A stretch of DNA of 64,000 nt, taken from Celeribacter persicus (lineage in GTDB: Bacteria > Pseudomonadota > Alphaproteobacteria > Rhodobacterales > Rhodobacteraceae). The first letter of the stretch is position 1. The number at the start of each line of letters is the position of its first letter. The translations under genes and the position numbers were made by a program. The notes under the pieces are model-generated. The model worked only from the letters and a program-made list of their open reading frames with translations. It was not told where the DNA came from and did no database searches. Shown one piece after another: positions 43,913-52,204 of the stretch. The DNA is taken from assembly GCF_003050785.1 (NCBI RefSeq), contig NZ_QAOH01000002.1, forward strand, positions 62,001 through 126,000, written 5' to 3'.

Positions 43913-44540
43913 TGACATCCGGTTTCTGGAGGGCTCGGACTTTATCTCCTGCCGGTTCACCGCGCTCAGTTTCGACGGCATGGACCTGTCGCGCTATCGG
44001 TTCGAGCATTGCGATTTTCAGGCTTGCAGTTTCACTGGCGCGACACTGGACGAAAGCGTCTTTCTCAAATGCAAGGCATTTCAGGGCGATTTCAGCTATG
44101 CCCGTCTGTCCGACGCCCGTTTCGAGGGGTGTAACCTGTCGCTGTCGCGCTGGCCGGGCAGCGATGTCTCCGGCGCAATTTTCCGGGATTGTAAACTGAC
44201 CGGTGCGGATTTCAGGGACGCCCGGACGCTGGGGATCGACTTCAATGGCTCGATCCTCGCAGGCGCCTACCTGCGCCAGATGAATTTCCGGAAATGTCAT
44301 CTGGAACAGGTCGACTTCACAGAGGCAGATCTCGCCGGGTGCGATTTTCGCGAGAGTGTTCTCGAACGCTGTCGATTGCAAGCCGCGCATCTTGCGACTG
44401 CCCGTTTCGAGGGGGCCGACCTGCGGCAGGCCGATCTGGGCGCGCTGACCTTTGCCAGCGCCACCTGCTTCAAAGGTGCGATCATCTCGAAAACACAGGC
44501 GACCGAATTGCTGCACGGTCTGGGCGTGACGGTACTCTAA
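43899..44540 (+). CDS. Qnr-like pentapeptide repeat protein
   Basis: A 213-residue right-handed beta-helix of about 35 five-residue units of the form A/C-D/N-L/F-x-x (for instance GDFSYARLSDARFEGCNLSL and GADFRDA). By eye it parallels QnrA from memory: the opening MQVIDD against MDIIDK, FSYARLSDARFEGCNLSLS against the matching QnrA stretch, and the C-terminal LLHGLGVTVL against LLEPLGVIVL. Length equals Qnr (about 215). Qnr/MfpA proteins mimic DNA and protect gyrase from quinolones. ATG 43899 is chosen over ATG 43887 by this alignment. It lies on ordinary chromosome. Confidence 0.8.
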   Translation: MQVIDDIRFLEGSDFISCRFTALSFDGMDLSRYRFEHCDFQACSFTGATLDESVFLKCKAFQGDFSYARLSDARFEGCNLSLSRWPGSDVSGAIFRDCKLTGADFRDARTLGIDFNGSILAGAYLRQMNFRKCHLEQVDFTEADLAGCDFRESVLERCRLQAAHLATARFEGADLRQADLGALTFASATCFKGAIISKTQATELLHGLGVTVL

Positions 44541-44549
44541 ACCGTTTCG

Positions 44550-44576
44550 CATTAAATCTGAATCACAGATTTAATG
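44550..44576. terminator. Hairpin after the pentapeptide gene
   Basis: CATTAAATCTG (44550-44560) and CAGATTTAATG (44566-44576) form a perfect 11-bp AT-rich stem with a 5-base loop ten bases after the stop. There is no U tract, so termination strength is uncertain. Confidence 0.5.
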
Positions 44577-44607
44577 TGAAGCGCTCACAACGTTTATATA
44601 TTGCACT

Positions 44608-44648
44608 GCGTTTTGCTTTTTCCCTGTCTCAGATAAAAAGCAAAACGC
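44608..44648. repeat. 14-bp perfect inverted repeat at the rarD 3' end
   Basis: GCGTTTTGCTTTTT (44608-44621) and AAAAAGCAAAACGC (44635-44648) pair over 14 bp with a 13-base loop, immediately next to the rarD stop (TTA at 44650). With the preceding hairpin it fills the gap between convergent genes and probably ends both transcripts. Confidence 0.7.
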
Positions 44649-44649
44649 T

Positions 44650-45570
44650 TTAGGTTCCCGCCCTGCGCGCCTTGCGGGCCCGGGCCTCGCGCCGGAAGGC
44701 CTCGACGGTATAAAGCGCAAGCGCAATCCAGATCAGCGGCATGGCGATGGCGTGCCAATGGGTGAAGGGCTCGGCAAAGATCAGCACCGCAACAAGGAAT
44801 TGCAGCGTCGAGTTCCAGTATTGCCCCATGCCCACCACCGTGAGCGGCAGACGGCGTGCGGCGGCGGTAAAAAAGATCAGCGGCACGCCGGTGACGATGC
44901 CCGCGAAAATCAGTAGCACCGTGTCCTTGAGAGAACGACCGAAGGCCCCGGCAGGCTGAATCTCCGTACCGCCCCAGCCCGAAAGATGCGCACCGATCAG
45001 CCAGACAAGCGCGACGGGCACGAGGATCACCACTTCTGCGGTCACCGACAGGATCGGTCCGGCATCGAGCGTCTTCTTGATCGCGCCATAGACGGAAAAG
45101 GAAAAAGCAAGTGTCAACGCGATCCACGGAAGCGCCCCAAGCCCCACTCCCAGCACCACGACCGCCAGAGCGGCCAGCGCCAGCGCCGGGTATTGCAGTC
45201 CGCAAAGCCGTTCTCGGAACATCGCTATGCCGATCACCGTGGCCACCAGCGGAAAGATATAATAGCCGAACGAGGCTTCGAGCGCCTGTCCGGACTGGAT
45301 CGCATGGATGAACAACCCCCAGTTGACCGAAACGAAAAGCGCGGCGGCCAGCACCTTGCCCGCCTGCGGTCCGGTCATCAGACGGCGCAATTCGCCCAGT
45401 CGCCCCTGAAACCCGATCCAGAGACCGAAAAGCACACAGGTCCAAAGTGTGCGGTGCGCCAGAACCTCAAAGGCAGGCACATCGGCCACCGCCTTGTAAT
45501 AAAGCGGTGAAAGTCCCCATATGGTCTGAGCGACCAGAAGGGCGATATAGCCTTTTTGCGTCTCGGTCAT
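44650..45570 (-). CDS. rarD: RarD, EamA/DMT-superfamily transporter
   Basis: A 306-residue protein with ten predicted helices. The RarD signature appears: KGYIALLVAQTIWGLSPLYYK at the start, HRTLWTC, NWGLFIHAIQSGQALEASFGYYIFPL (in parts) and MGQYWNSTLQFLVAVLIFAEP. RarD proteins are drug/metabolite exporters first linked to chloramphenicol sensitivity. It stands alone, with 59 bases to the M20 gene's end, and is separated from the convergent pentapeptide gene by two hairpins. Confidence 0.92.
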   Translation of the reverse strand: MTETQKGYIALLVAQTIWGLSPLYYKAVADVPAFEVLAHRTLWTCVLFGLWIGFQGRLGELRRLMTGPQAGKVLAAALFVSVNWGLFIHAIQSGQALEASFGYYIFPLVATVIGIAMFRERLCGLQYPALALAALAVVVLGVGLGALPWIALTLAFSFSVYGAIKKTLDAGPILSVTAEVVILVPVALVWLIGAHLSGWGGTEIQPAGAFGRSLKDTVLLIFAGIVTGVPLIFFTAAARRLPLTVVGMGQYWNSTLQFLVAVLIFAEPFTHWHAIAMPLIWIALALYTVEAFRREARARKARRAGT

Positions 45571-45629
45571 GGGTTAGAAAACCCTGTTTTCGAAAGATTT
45601 GGCAAGAAGCAGACAAGGCACAGCCGGTC

Positions 45630-46790
45630 TCAGGGCTTTTGCGAAAACAGATGAATAGCCCGCAGGAATATCTCTGCCCCGACCGGGATCAGCGCGTCGG
45701 GATAGTCGAAATCGGGATTGTGCAGCTCCGGCTGATCCTCGCCCGAGCCGAGAAACACCATGGCGGCGGGGATTTCTGTGCCGAACAGGCCGAAATCCTC
45801 CGACGGGCGCATCGGGATCGCGCCTTCCGCACGGGGCAGCCCCGCACAGGCTCCCTCCAGCAGCGCCGTCGCCTCCGCATCGTTTACTGAATGGCTGAAG
45901 GCGTCATGGATGGTGATCACGGGGGTGAAAGCGCCGGCGGCCGTCTCGATCAGGGCGCGGGCTTCGGCTTCGAGCCCGGCCATTTCGCTGTTGAGCAAGG
46001 TGCGCAGGGTGATCTGCAACTCCGCCTCACCCGGGCTGATGCCGAAAGACGGCACGCCGAGCCGGGCGTGGGTCACCGTGCAAAGCCGAAACCCCGGGTC
46101 CGAGGTCGGCAGATCCCGCGACAGGCCGCCGAGTGCGGGAATGAGTTCGGAAAGTGCGAGACCGGGCGAACGACCGTTCTCGGGCCGTGCGGCATGAGAG
46201 GTCTGGCCGGTAAGCCGGATGTGCAATCCCCGCGAGGCGCAAGCCACCGGCCCCACCTTGAGCGCCACCGCGCCGAGAGGCAGTTTCGGCAGGTTGTGCA
46301 GCGAAATCGCCAGATCGGGTCTGAGTGCCGCAAATTTCGGATCGGCCAGCACCAGACGCGCCCCCGCGCCGGTTTCTTCGGCGGGCTGGAACAGCAACAC
46401 GACGCGACAGCCCGGCGCATGGCGCGACAGCGCCGTCGCCACGGCGAACACCGTCGCCATATGTCCATCATGGCCGCAGAGATGCCCGACACCCTCATGT
46501 TCGGAACGATACGCCGGGCCTTCGGCCTCAAGGATCGGCAAGGCGTCCAGTTCGGCCCGGATCATCAGGGTTTTCCCGCCCTCGCCGAACACGGCGGCCA
46601 CACCGGTGCCGCCAAGCCCCTCGACCACCTGCGCGCCAAGCCAGCGCATCCGGGTGGCAATGCGTTTCGCGGTCTCATGCTCACGCCCGGACACTTCCGG
46701 GAAACGGTGCAACTCGTGACGCAAGCGCACCGCCTCGGAAAGCGTCTCCGGATCGAGGGTCCAGCTATTGGGAACAGGCTGTGGGATCAT
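45630..46790 (-). CDS. M20-family amidohydrolase
   Basis: A 386-residue metal-dependent amidohydrolase of the M20D/hippurate hydrolase-like group. The metal site has LCGHDGHMA and PAEETGAGARLVL, and AARPENG follows in the dimerisation domain's His region (SHAARPE). These enzymes deacylate N-acyl amino acids or indole conjugates. GGAGG lies eight bases before ATG 46790. The substrate is open. Confidence 0.9.
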   Translation of the reverse strand: MIPQPVPNSWTLDPETLSEAVRLRHELHRFPEVSGREHETAKRIATRMRWLGAQVVEGLGGTGVAAVFGEGGKTLMIRAELDALPILEAEGPAYRSEHEGVGHLCGHDGHMATVFAVATALSRHAPGCRVVLLFQPAEETGAGARLVLADPKFAALRPDLAISLHNLPKLPLGAVALKVGPVACASRGLHIRLTGQTSHAARPENGRSPGLALSELIPALGGLSRDLPTSDPGFRLCTVTHARLGVPSFGISPGEAELQITLRTLLNSEMAGLEAEARALIETAAGAFTPVITIHDAFSHSVNDAEATALLEGACAGLPRAEGAIPMRPSEDFGLFGTEIPAAMVFLGSGEDQPELHNPDFDYPDALIPVGAEIFLRAIHLFSQKP

Positions 46791-46863
46791 CGTGGGGCCT
46801 CCTGCCCCCATGTGTCATCCCAAAGCGCCCGCCCGCAAGCCCAAACCAAACCGCTTCGCAACG

Positions 46864-47319
46864 TCAGACCGTTTCAAGCTCTTTCATCAAAAGGTCTTCG
46901 ATCTTGTCGAGCGGATGCTTTGTCAGGGTTTTCGCGAGTTCCGCCACGATTTTATCGCTCACGGTCTTATGCAGCCTTGTCCGCAAATCTCCCAACGTGG
47001 AGGGAGGCGCCACCAGCACAAGGCGGTCAAAGGCCCCGCGGTGGGCTTCCCGATAAAGGATATCGGCAATCTCGTCGGCGAAGCGCTCCTTGGCCAGTTG
47101 GTGCCAGTCGGTTTCTTCCAGAGCGGTTTTCTGCCCCGGCCCGGCGTCGGCTTTGCGACCGGGGCGTCCGGTGCCCTGATCGCGATCGGCCGGATTATCC
47201 TGTGTCTCGATATGCACCACATTGAGATCCGGGTTTTTCGCATCCAGATCGTTGCGCAAGAACAGGGCTTTTTCGCCATCGGCAATCAAGACCCATGTGC
47301 CATGTGTAAGAACAGACAT
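46864..47319 (-). CDS. Host-attachment-protein family (PF10116)
   Basis: A 151-residue soluble protein of the 'protein required for attachment to host cells' family. HGTWVLIADGEKALFLRN opens the fold, and FADEIADILYREAHRGAFDRLVLVAPPSTLGDLR (in parts) is the conserved centre; the fold is like that of the eRF1/archaeal release-factor domain. AGGAGG precedes ATG 47319. In Rhodobacterales it occurs in free-living strains, so the name should not be read as evidence of host association. Confidence 0.87.
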   Translation of the reverse strand: MSVLTHGTWVLIADGEKALFLRNDLDAKNPDLNVVHIETQDNPADRDQGTGRPGRKADAGPGQKTALEETDWHQLAKERFADEIADILYREAHRGAFDRLVLVAPPSTLGDLRTRLHKTVSDKIVAELAKTLTKHPLDKIEDLLMKELETV

Positions 47320-47438
47320 GTCTTCCTCCTCTTTCCATACAGAACGATAAGGAAACGCAGACCGTTTTCTCCCGTTCCGCAGGCCTAAGATAAGCACAAT
47401 CGGGCTTCATAAAAAGGGTCGTCAGAGCGGGTTGGCGT

Positions 47439-47885
47439 TTATTTCTTCCGCATGTCGCGGCGCAGCCAGAGCAGATGAATCACACCGTGCACTCCCAGAC
47501 TGCCCAGAGAGGTCACAAGAAAAAGACCGGCCTTGATGGGCAGGGACAGCGCGATGAAACCGTTCGATTTTGCACTCGCGAGCCAGAGCACCGGCACAAG
47601 GTAGAACAGCGCCACCACAGCCGAGAGCATGATCGCACGTGGCCAATTCTGCCGATCCGGAAAGGCCAGACGTCCGGCGAAATCCCTGCGAAAGGCGATG
47701 CTCTCCCGATGTTTCACCATCCAGTTGGCGGTGATGAGCGAGGCCATCAAGGCGAAAAACGTCAGGGCCGGGAAAAACGTGAACGGCGCGCGGACAAGGA
47801 GCATGATCAGGCTGGCGCACCAGATCAGAACCGTTACCCCGGCCAGATTGCCCGCCTCTTCGCCCTTGATGAAAATCAGAAACAT
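47439..47885 (-). CDS. Small integral membrane protein, unknown
   Basis: A 148-residue protein with four hydrophobic segments (VTVLIWCASLIMLLV; PALTFFALMASLITANWM; IMLSAVVALFYLVPVLWLA; IKAGLFLVTSLGSLGVHGVIHLLWL). I recognise no family. ATG 47885 follows GGGAGCGACG. It lies alone between the host-attachment-family gene and sodB, with 270 bases upstream in which only the sodB terminator is visible. Confidence 0.75.
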   Translation of the reverse strand: MFLIFIKGEEAGNLAGVTVLIWCASLIMLLVRAPFTFFPALTFFALMASLITANWMVKHRESIAFRRDFAGRLAFPDRQNWPRAIMLSAVVALFYLVPVLWLASAKSNGFIALSLPIKAGLFLVTSLGSLGVHGVIHLLWLRRDMRKK

Positions 47886-48107
47886 CGTCGCTCCCTGCCC
47901 TTTGGGCTGCAACCTGCCATGGCGGGGAGAAAAGGGAAAGGACCTCCAACGACACCTTTGGGGGAGTTCCGGGGCGCACCATGCCGCTTATGACAGGCAT
48001 TGCGTCCCGATCTCTCGCACAAACCCCATCACATCGGAGAGCAAATGCGTGTTCTCTGAATTCCAATGGAAAAACTGGTGTTTCAATCAATCCCCACGTC
48101 ACAGCAA

Positions 48108-48135
48108 AAAGGGCGCTGGATCAGCGCCCTTTCTG
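48108..48135 (-). terminator. sodB terminator
   Basis: AAAGGGCGCTG and CAGCGCCCTTT (48108-48118, 48122-48132) form an 11-bp stem with a 3-base loop, followed on the minus strand by TTTTT. Confidence 0.88.
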
Positions 48136-48157
48136 AAATCCGTTTTCCGCCCACGGA

Positions 48158-48760
48158 TCACATCCGGGAGGCGACGTTTTCCCAGTTCACCAGCTTGTCG
48201 AGGAAGTTCGACAGGTAGACCGGGCGTTTGTTGCGGAAGTCGATGTAGTAGGAGTGTTCCCACACGTCGCAGCCCAGAAGCGCGGTCTGACCGAAGCAGA
48301 GCGGGTTCACGCCATTCTCGGTCTTGGTCACCTTGAGCGAACCGTCGGTGTCTTTCACCAGCCAGGCCCAACCGGAGCCGAACTGACCCGCGCCAGCGGC
48401 AGCGAACTGTTTCTTGAACTCGTCGACGGAACCGAAGGCTTCCACGAGGGCTTTCTCAAGCTCGCCCGGCATTTTCTTGTCTTCGCCCGGCCCCATCATT
48501 TCCCAGAACTGGGTGTGGTTCCAGTGTTGCGAGGCGTTGTTGAAGATGCCCGATTGCGCCACGGCGCCGGCCTGATAGGTGCCTTTGATGACCTCTTCGA
48601 CCGATTTGCCTTCCCACTCGGTGCCCGCAACCAGCGTGTTGCCGGTGGTCACATAGGCGTTGTGGTGCAGGTCGTGGTGATATTCCAGCGTTTCCTTGGA
48701 CATGCCGAGATCGGCCAGTGCGTCGTGTGCGTAGGGAAGATCGGGAAGTTCAAAAGCCAT
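48158..48760 (-). CDS. sodB: Iron superoxide dismutase
   Basis: A 200-residue Fe-type SOD. Metal ligands fit His in LEYHHDLHHNAYV, His in SQHWNHTQFW, Asp in CDVWEHSYYIDF and His in WEHSYY; the Gln of FNNASQHWNH is the Fe-SOD marker position. Length and start (MAFELPDLPY) are standard, with GGAGG before ATG 48760. It removes superoxide in the cytoplasm. Confidence 0.95.
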   Translation of the reverse strand: MAFELPDLPYAHDALADLGMSKETLEYHHDLHHNAYVTTGNTLVAGTEWEGKSVEEVIKGTYQAGAVAQSGIFNNASQHWNHTQFWEMMGPGEDKKMPGELEKALVEAFGSVDEFKKQFAAAGAGQFGSGWAWLVKDTDGSLKVTKTENGVNPLCFGQTALLGCDVWEHSYYIDFRNKRPVYLSNFLDKLVNWENVASRM

Positions 48761-48941
48761 TTGGGCCTCCATCAATTCAGAAGTTGTGCGTTTCTGTCGG
48801 GCATATACCTGATCCGATGACCGCTTCGGGTCAAGGGTGAAACTTTGGAATCGTTCCAAAAAACGCGAACACCGGGTGTTCACCTCTCAACCATTCCCCG
48901 CCTCCCCCAACCCGATCACGCGATCCGGTCAAATGTCCGGC

Positions 48942-49100
48942 TCAGTTATCCGGCAGGTCGATCTGAATCTCCGGCTCATCCCCGATCGGCGGCACATCGC
49001 CCCCGGTGAAGAGGTAATAGGCGATCCCTGCCACCACGACGACCAACACACCGATCAGGATGCCGAGCCCGGTATTGCCGCCAGCGTTATTGCCACTCAT
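48942..49100 (-). CDS. 52-residue single-span membrane protein
   Basis: ATG 49100, with AAGGAGA upstream, opens 52 codons ending TGA at 48942. The Gly/Asn-rich N-terminus (MSGNNAGGNTG) leads into one helix (LGILIGVLVVVVAGIAYYLF, residues 12-31) and then an acidic tail (DEPEIQIDLPDN). I know no name for the family. The good ribosome site and the clear helix make it a likely gene; it is divergent from ccmI. Confidence 0.7.
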   Translation of the reverse strand: MSGNNAGGNTGLGILIGVLVVVVAGIAYYLFTGGDVPPIGDEPEIQIDLPDN

Positions 49101-49310
49101 GTCTGTCTCCTTGTTTCATGGCCCGCGAGGGGCCGCATGGAAAGACAACGCTCCAGCCTGACGATGAGTTCCGGCAGACCTCTCTCGGGAAGATCTCGGG
49201 AAGGCGACCACCGATCCGGCCATTCGGTCACACCTGTGTCATTTGGGGTTTCCCGAATGCGGCAGCCCGGATACACCCTTGCCACGGAATTCTCTTTGAC
49301 GGACCCTGAC

Positions 49311-50546
49311 ATGACCTTCTGGATCATCGCTTTCGCCATCGCCCTGCTCTCCGCGATCCCTCTGGCCCTCGCGTTGTGGCGCGCCCATGGCATCGGCGAT
49401 GTCGACAGTTCGACCGCCGAGGTGGAAATGAAGGTCTATCGAGATCAGCTCAAGGAGGTGGATCGCGACGAAGCGCGCGGTGTGCTCTCCGCCGAGGACG
49501 CCAAACGCGCCCGGATCGAGGTCTCGCGCCGTCTGCTCGATGCCGACAAGGCGCGCGCAGGTGAAAAACACGGCGTGCGTGGCGCGCCGCTCTGGGCCGC
49601 CGCCGTGCTGTTTGCCGTAGTGAGCGGAGGGGCGATCTGGCTTTACACCGACCTTGGAGCGCCGCAGTACGAGGACCTGCCGCTCAAGCGCCGCATCGCG
49701 CTGGCCGAGGACGCGCGCGCCAACCGTCCGACGCAGGACGCCATTGAGCAGATGCGCCCGCCCTCGCCGCCCATTCAGGAACCCGACGAACGCCTGACCG
49801 GCCTGCTCATCCAGTTGCGCGAAGCGCTCTCCACCCGCCCCGACGATCTTCAGGGGCACATCCTTCTCGCGCGCAATGAGGCCGTGGCCGGCAATTACCG
49901 CGCGGCCTATGAGGCCCAGAAAGAGGTGATCCGCATCAAGGGCCCCGCCGCAACGGCCGAGGATTACGCCGATCTCGCCGACATGATGATCCTCGCCGCT
50001 GGGGGCTTCGTCTCGCCCGAGGCCGAAGACGCACTGACCAAGGCGCTGCAACGCGACCCGAACAACGGCACGGCGATCTATTATTCCGGATTGATGTTTG
50101 CCCAGACCGGACGGCCCGACATGACCTTCCGCCTCTGGCAGCCGCTGCTGTCGTCCTCCACCGCAGAAGACCCTTGGGTCGTGCCGATCCGGCAACAGAT
50201 CGAAAGCGTGGCGCAGGCTGCGGGCATCCGCTACACCCTGCCGCCCGCGCCGGTGGCAAGTGGGCTGCGCGGCCCGACGCAGGAAGACGTCGAGGCCACC
50301 GCCGACATGACCCCGGAAGAGCGTCAGGAGATGATCCGCGGCATGGTCGACGGTCTGGCGGCGCGTCTTGCCAATGAGGGTGGCACGCCGGAGGAATGGT
50401 CGCGCCTGATCTCGTCGCTCGCCATGCTGGGCGATACGGAGCGTGCCAAGGCGATCTGGGGCGAGGCGCAGGTGATCTTCGGTGCGACCCCCGAAGCGCT
50501 GGCGGTGGTACGTCAGGGCGCGGAACGCGCAGGGTTTGTTGAATGA
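49311..50546 (+). CDS. ccmI: Cytochrome c biogenesis protein CcmI
   Basis: A 411-residue CcmI, the apocytochrome c chaperone of the Ccm (system I) machinery. Two N-terminal membrane helices (residues 1-22 and about 97-115) flank a cytoplasmic loop with a coiled-coil-like QLKEVDRDEARGVLS, and a periplasmic TPR part follows (about 190-330). ATG 49311 gives MTFWIIAFAIALLSA; the longer open frame has no similarity. The other ccm genes are not here. It overlaps ruvX by ATGA. Confidence 0.93.
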   Translation: MTFWIIAFAIALLSAIPLALALWRAHGIGDVDSSTAEVEMKVYRDQLKEVDRDEARGVLSAEDAKRARIEVSRRLLDADKARAGEKHGVRGAPLWAAAVLFAVVSGGAIWLYTDLGAPQYEDLPLKRRIALAEDARANRPTQDAIEQMRPPSPPIQEPDERLTGLLIQLREALSTRPDDLQGHILLARNEAVAGNYRAAYEAQKEVIRIKGPAATAEDYADLADMMILAAGGFVSPEAEDALTKALQRDPNNGTAIYYSGLMFAQTGRPDMTFRLWQPLLSSSTAEDPWVVPIRQQIESVAQAAGIRYTLPPAPVASGLRGPTQEDVEATADMTPEERQEMIRGMVDGLAARLANEGGTPEEWSRLISSLAMLGDTERAKAIWGEAQVIFGATPEALAVVRQGAERAGFVE

Positions 50547-51016
50547 GCACTCTGATCACCGACGACATCGCGGCCTTCAAAGCCGCCCTGCCGCCGATGA
50601 GCCCGCTTGCGGGGCTGGACTTCGGCGACAAGACCATCGGTGTCGCGATCTCCGACCGGCTGCACTCGGTCGCGACCCCCACGGACACGATCCGGCGCAA
50701 GAAATTCACGCTGGATGCCGAGGCTTTGTTGAAACTTCTGACCACCCGCGAGGTCGGCGGCATCGTTCTCGGCCTGCCCCGCAACATGGATGGCTCCGAG
50801 GGACCGCGTTGCCAGAAAACCCGCGCCTTCGCCCGCAATCTCGGCCAGTTGACCGATCTGCCGATTACCTTCTGGGACGAGCGCCTGTCGTCTGTCGCCG
50901 CCGACCGTGCGATGCTGGAGGCCGATATGTCCCGCGCCAAACGTGCCGAGAAAATCGACCAGGTGGCGGCGGGTGTGATCCTTCAGGGGGCCTTGAACAG
51001 GCTCAGAAACCTATGA
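50543..51016 (+). CDS. ruvX: RuvX/YqgF, putative Holliday junction resolvase / pre-16S rRNA nuclease
   Basis: A 157-residue RNase H-fold protein. GLDFGDKTIGVAISD carries the first catalytic Asp, GIVLGLPRNMDGSEGPR the second conserved region and FWDERLSSVAADRAM the Glu region. YqgF is now seen mainly as the nuclease that trims 16S rRNA 5' ends. ATGA overlaps join it to ccmI upstream and the DUF1289 gene downstream. Confidence 0.94.
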   Translation: MSTLITDDIAAFKAALPPMSPLAGLDFGDKTIGVAISDRLHSVATPTDTIRRKKFTLDAEALLKLLTTREVGGIVLGLPRNMDGSEGPRCQKTRAFARNLGQLTDLPITFWDERLSSVAADRAMLEADMSRAKRAEKIDQVAAGVILQGALNRLRNL

Positions 51017-51261
51017 GTGACGAGATCTGGAAACGCGACGAGATCGAGAGCCCCTGCACCAAGGTCTGTCAGATTCACCCGGACACCCGTCTCTGCCTAG
51101 GCTGTGCCCGCTCGATCGAGGAAATCGGCCGCTGGTCCTCGATGTCTGTGGAAGAGCGCCGCGCCATCATGGCCGATCTGCCGAACCGTCAGCCCGCCCC
51201 CACCAAACGCCGTGGTGGACGAGCCGCGCGACTGAAATCCGGCCTGAAACGTCAGGAGTGA
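51013..51261 (+). CDS. DUF1289-family small cysteine-rich protein
   Basis: An 82-residue protein with the DUF1289 pattern SPCTKVCQIHPDTRLCLGCARS (four Cys, given here split as CxxxC ... CLGC) and IGRWSSMSVEERRAIM. Four cysteines suggest a metal or Fe-S site. The tail is Arg/Lys-rich. ATG 51013 overlaps the ruvX stop (ATGA). Third gene of the ccmI-ruvX unit; function unknown. Confidence 0.88.
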   Translation: MSDEIWKRDEIESPCTKVCQIHPDTRLCLGCARSIEEIGRWSSMSVEERRAIMADLPNRQPAPTKRRGGRAARLKSGLKRQE

Positions 51262-51309
51262 GTATTTTTACAGCACAGGAGACGGGTTTCCTTTGTGCTC
51301 AAAATACTC
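51260..51309. terminator. Inverted pair of the GAGTATTTT motif, bidirectional terminator (motif copy 4)
   Basis: GAGTATTTT (51260-51268) and AAAATACTC (51301-51309) pair over 9 bp, and GCACA/TGTGC plus GGA/TCC pair inside. It overlaps the DUF1289 stop and ends seven bases before the TauE/SafE stop. The GAGTATTT core equals the recurring intergenic motif, here in both orientations. Confidence 0.7.
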
Positions 51310-51315
51310 CAAACC

Positions 51316-52137
51316 TTAGCCCATCAGCGCCTTGCGCAGCATGTTGAGCGCCACGAGGATCAGGAAGCCGCCGAACACGCGTTTCAGCGGTTTCGGGTCC
51401 ATGGCATGCGCGATCTTCGCCCCCAGAGGCGCGGTGATCAGGGTCATGCAGATCACCAGAAGGAAAGCCGCGATATTGACCGCGCCCACGGTGAAGGGCG
51501 GTGTCACCTCGGGCGGCAGATCGACAAAGAGAAAGCCGATGACCGACGGAATGGCGATGATTGCGCCAAAGCCTGCGGCGGTGGCGACTGCGCGGTGGAT
51601 CGGCACGCCGTAGAGCGTCATGGTCGGCACCCCGAAAGAGCCGCCGCCGATGCCCATAAGCACCGACAGGAACCCGATCAGCGGAGAGACCACGGCGCGC
51701 ATGATCCCCTTGGGCATTTCGGAGCCAAGACGCCATGCGGAATTTCCGAAGGCCATGTAAAGCCCGATGAAAATCGCGATGACGCCGAAGATCATCTGCA
51801 ACGTGCCCGAACGTAGGGAGGAGGCGACCAGTACTCCGACAATGGCGCCGATCACGATGCCCGGCGCGAAGCTTTTGAGGATCGGCCATTCCACGGCGCC
51901 CTTCTTGTGATGCGACATCACCGAGCGGATCGAGGTGACGATGATCGTCGCGAGCGAGGTGGCGAGACAGATCTGCATGAGCTGCGGGCTGTCATAGCCC
52001 AATCCTGCGAAGGCATAGTAGAAGGCAGGGACGAGGACGATGCCGCCCCCCACGCCCAGAAGACCGGCAAGAATGCCCGCGAAAGCGCCGATGACGGCGA
52101 TCAGGGCGGCGAAGGGGAGAAGCGTTGCGATATCCAT
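51316..52137 (-). CDS. TauE/SafE family membrane transporter
   Basis: A 273-residue protein with about eight helices of the TauE/SafE family. The repeated family motif GILAGLLGVGGGIVLVPAF is in the first half and FLSVLMGIGGGSFGVPTMTL in the second. Members export sulfite, sulfoacetate or other organosulphonates in sulphur metabolism. ATG 52137 is chosen. Its acuI neighbour also touches sulphur compounds (DMSP), but a terminator separates them. Confidence 0.9.
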   Translation of the reverse strand: MDIATLLPFAALIAVIGAFAGILAGLLGVGGGIVLVPAFYYAFAGLGYDSPQLMQICLATSLATIIVTSIRSVMSHHKKGAVEWPILKSFAPGIVIGAIVGVLVASSLRSGTLQMIFGVIAIFIGLYMAFGNSAWRLGSEMPKGIMRAVVSPLIGFLSVLMGIGGGSFGVPTMTLYGVPIHRAVATAAGFGAIIAIPSVIGFLFVDLPPEVTPPFTVGAVNIAAFLLVICMTLITAPLGAKIAHAMDPKPLKRVFGGFLILVALNMLRKALMG

Positions 52138-52156
52138 GACGCAAAGCGTTAACGAC

Positions 52157-52185
52157 AAAACGCGCCCCTGAGAAGAGCGCGTTTT
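52157..52185 (-). terminator. acuI terminator
   Basis: AAAACGCGC (52157-52165) and GCGCGTTTT (52177-52185) form a 9-bp stem; on the minus strand the last arm runs into TTTT. It lies 20 bases after the acuI stop. Confidence 0.78.
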
Positions 52186-52204
52186 TCAAAGTTGCCGTGT
52201 GCTC

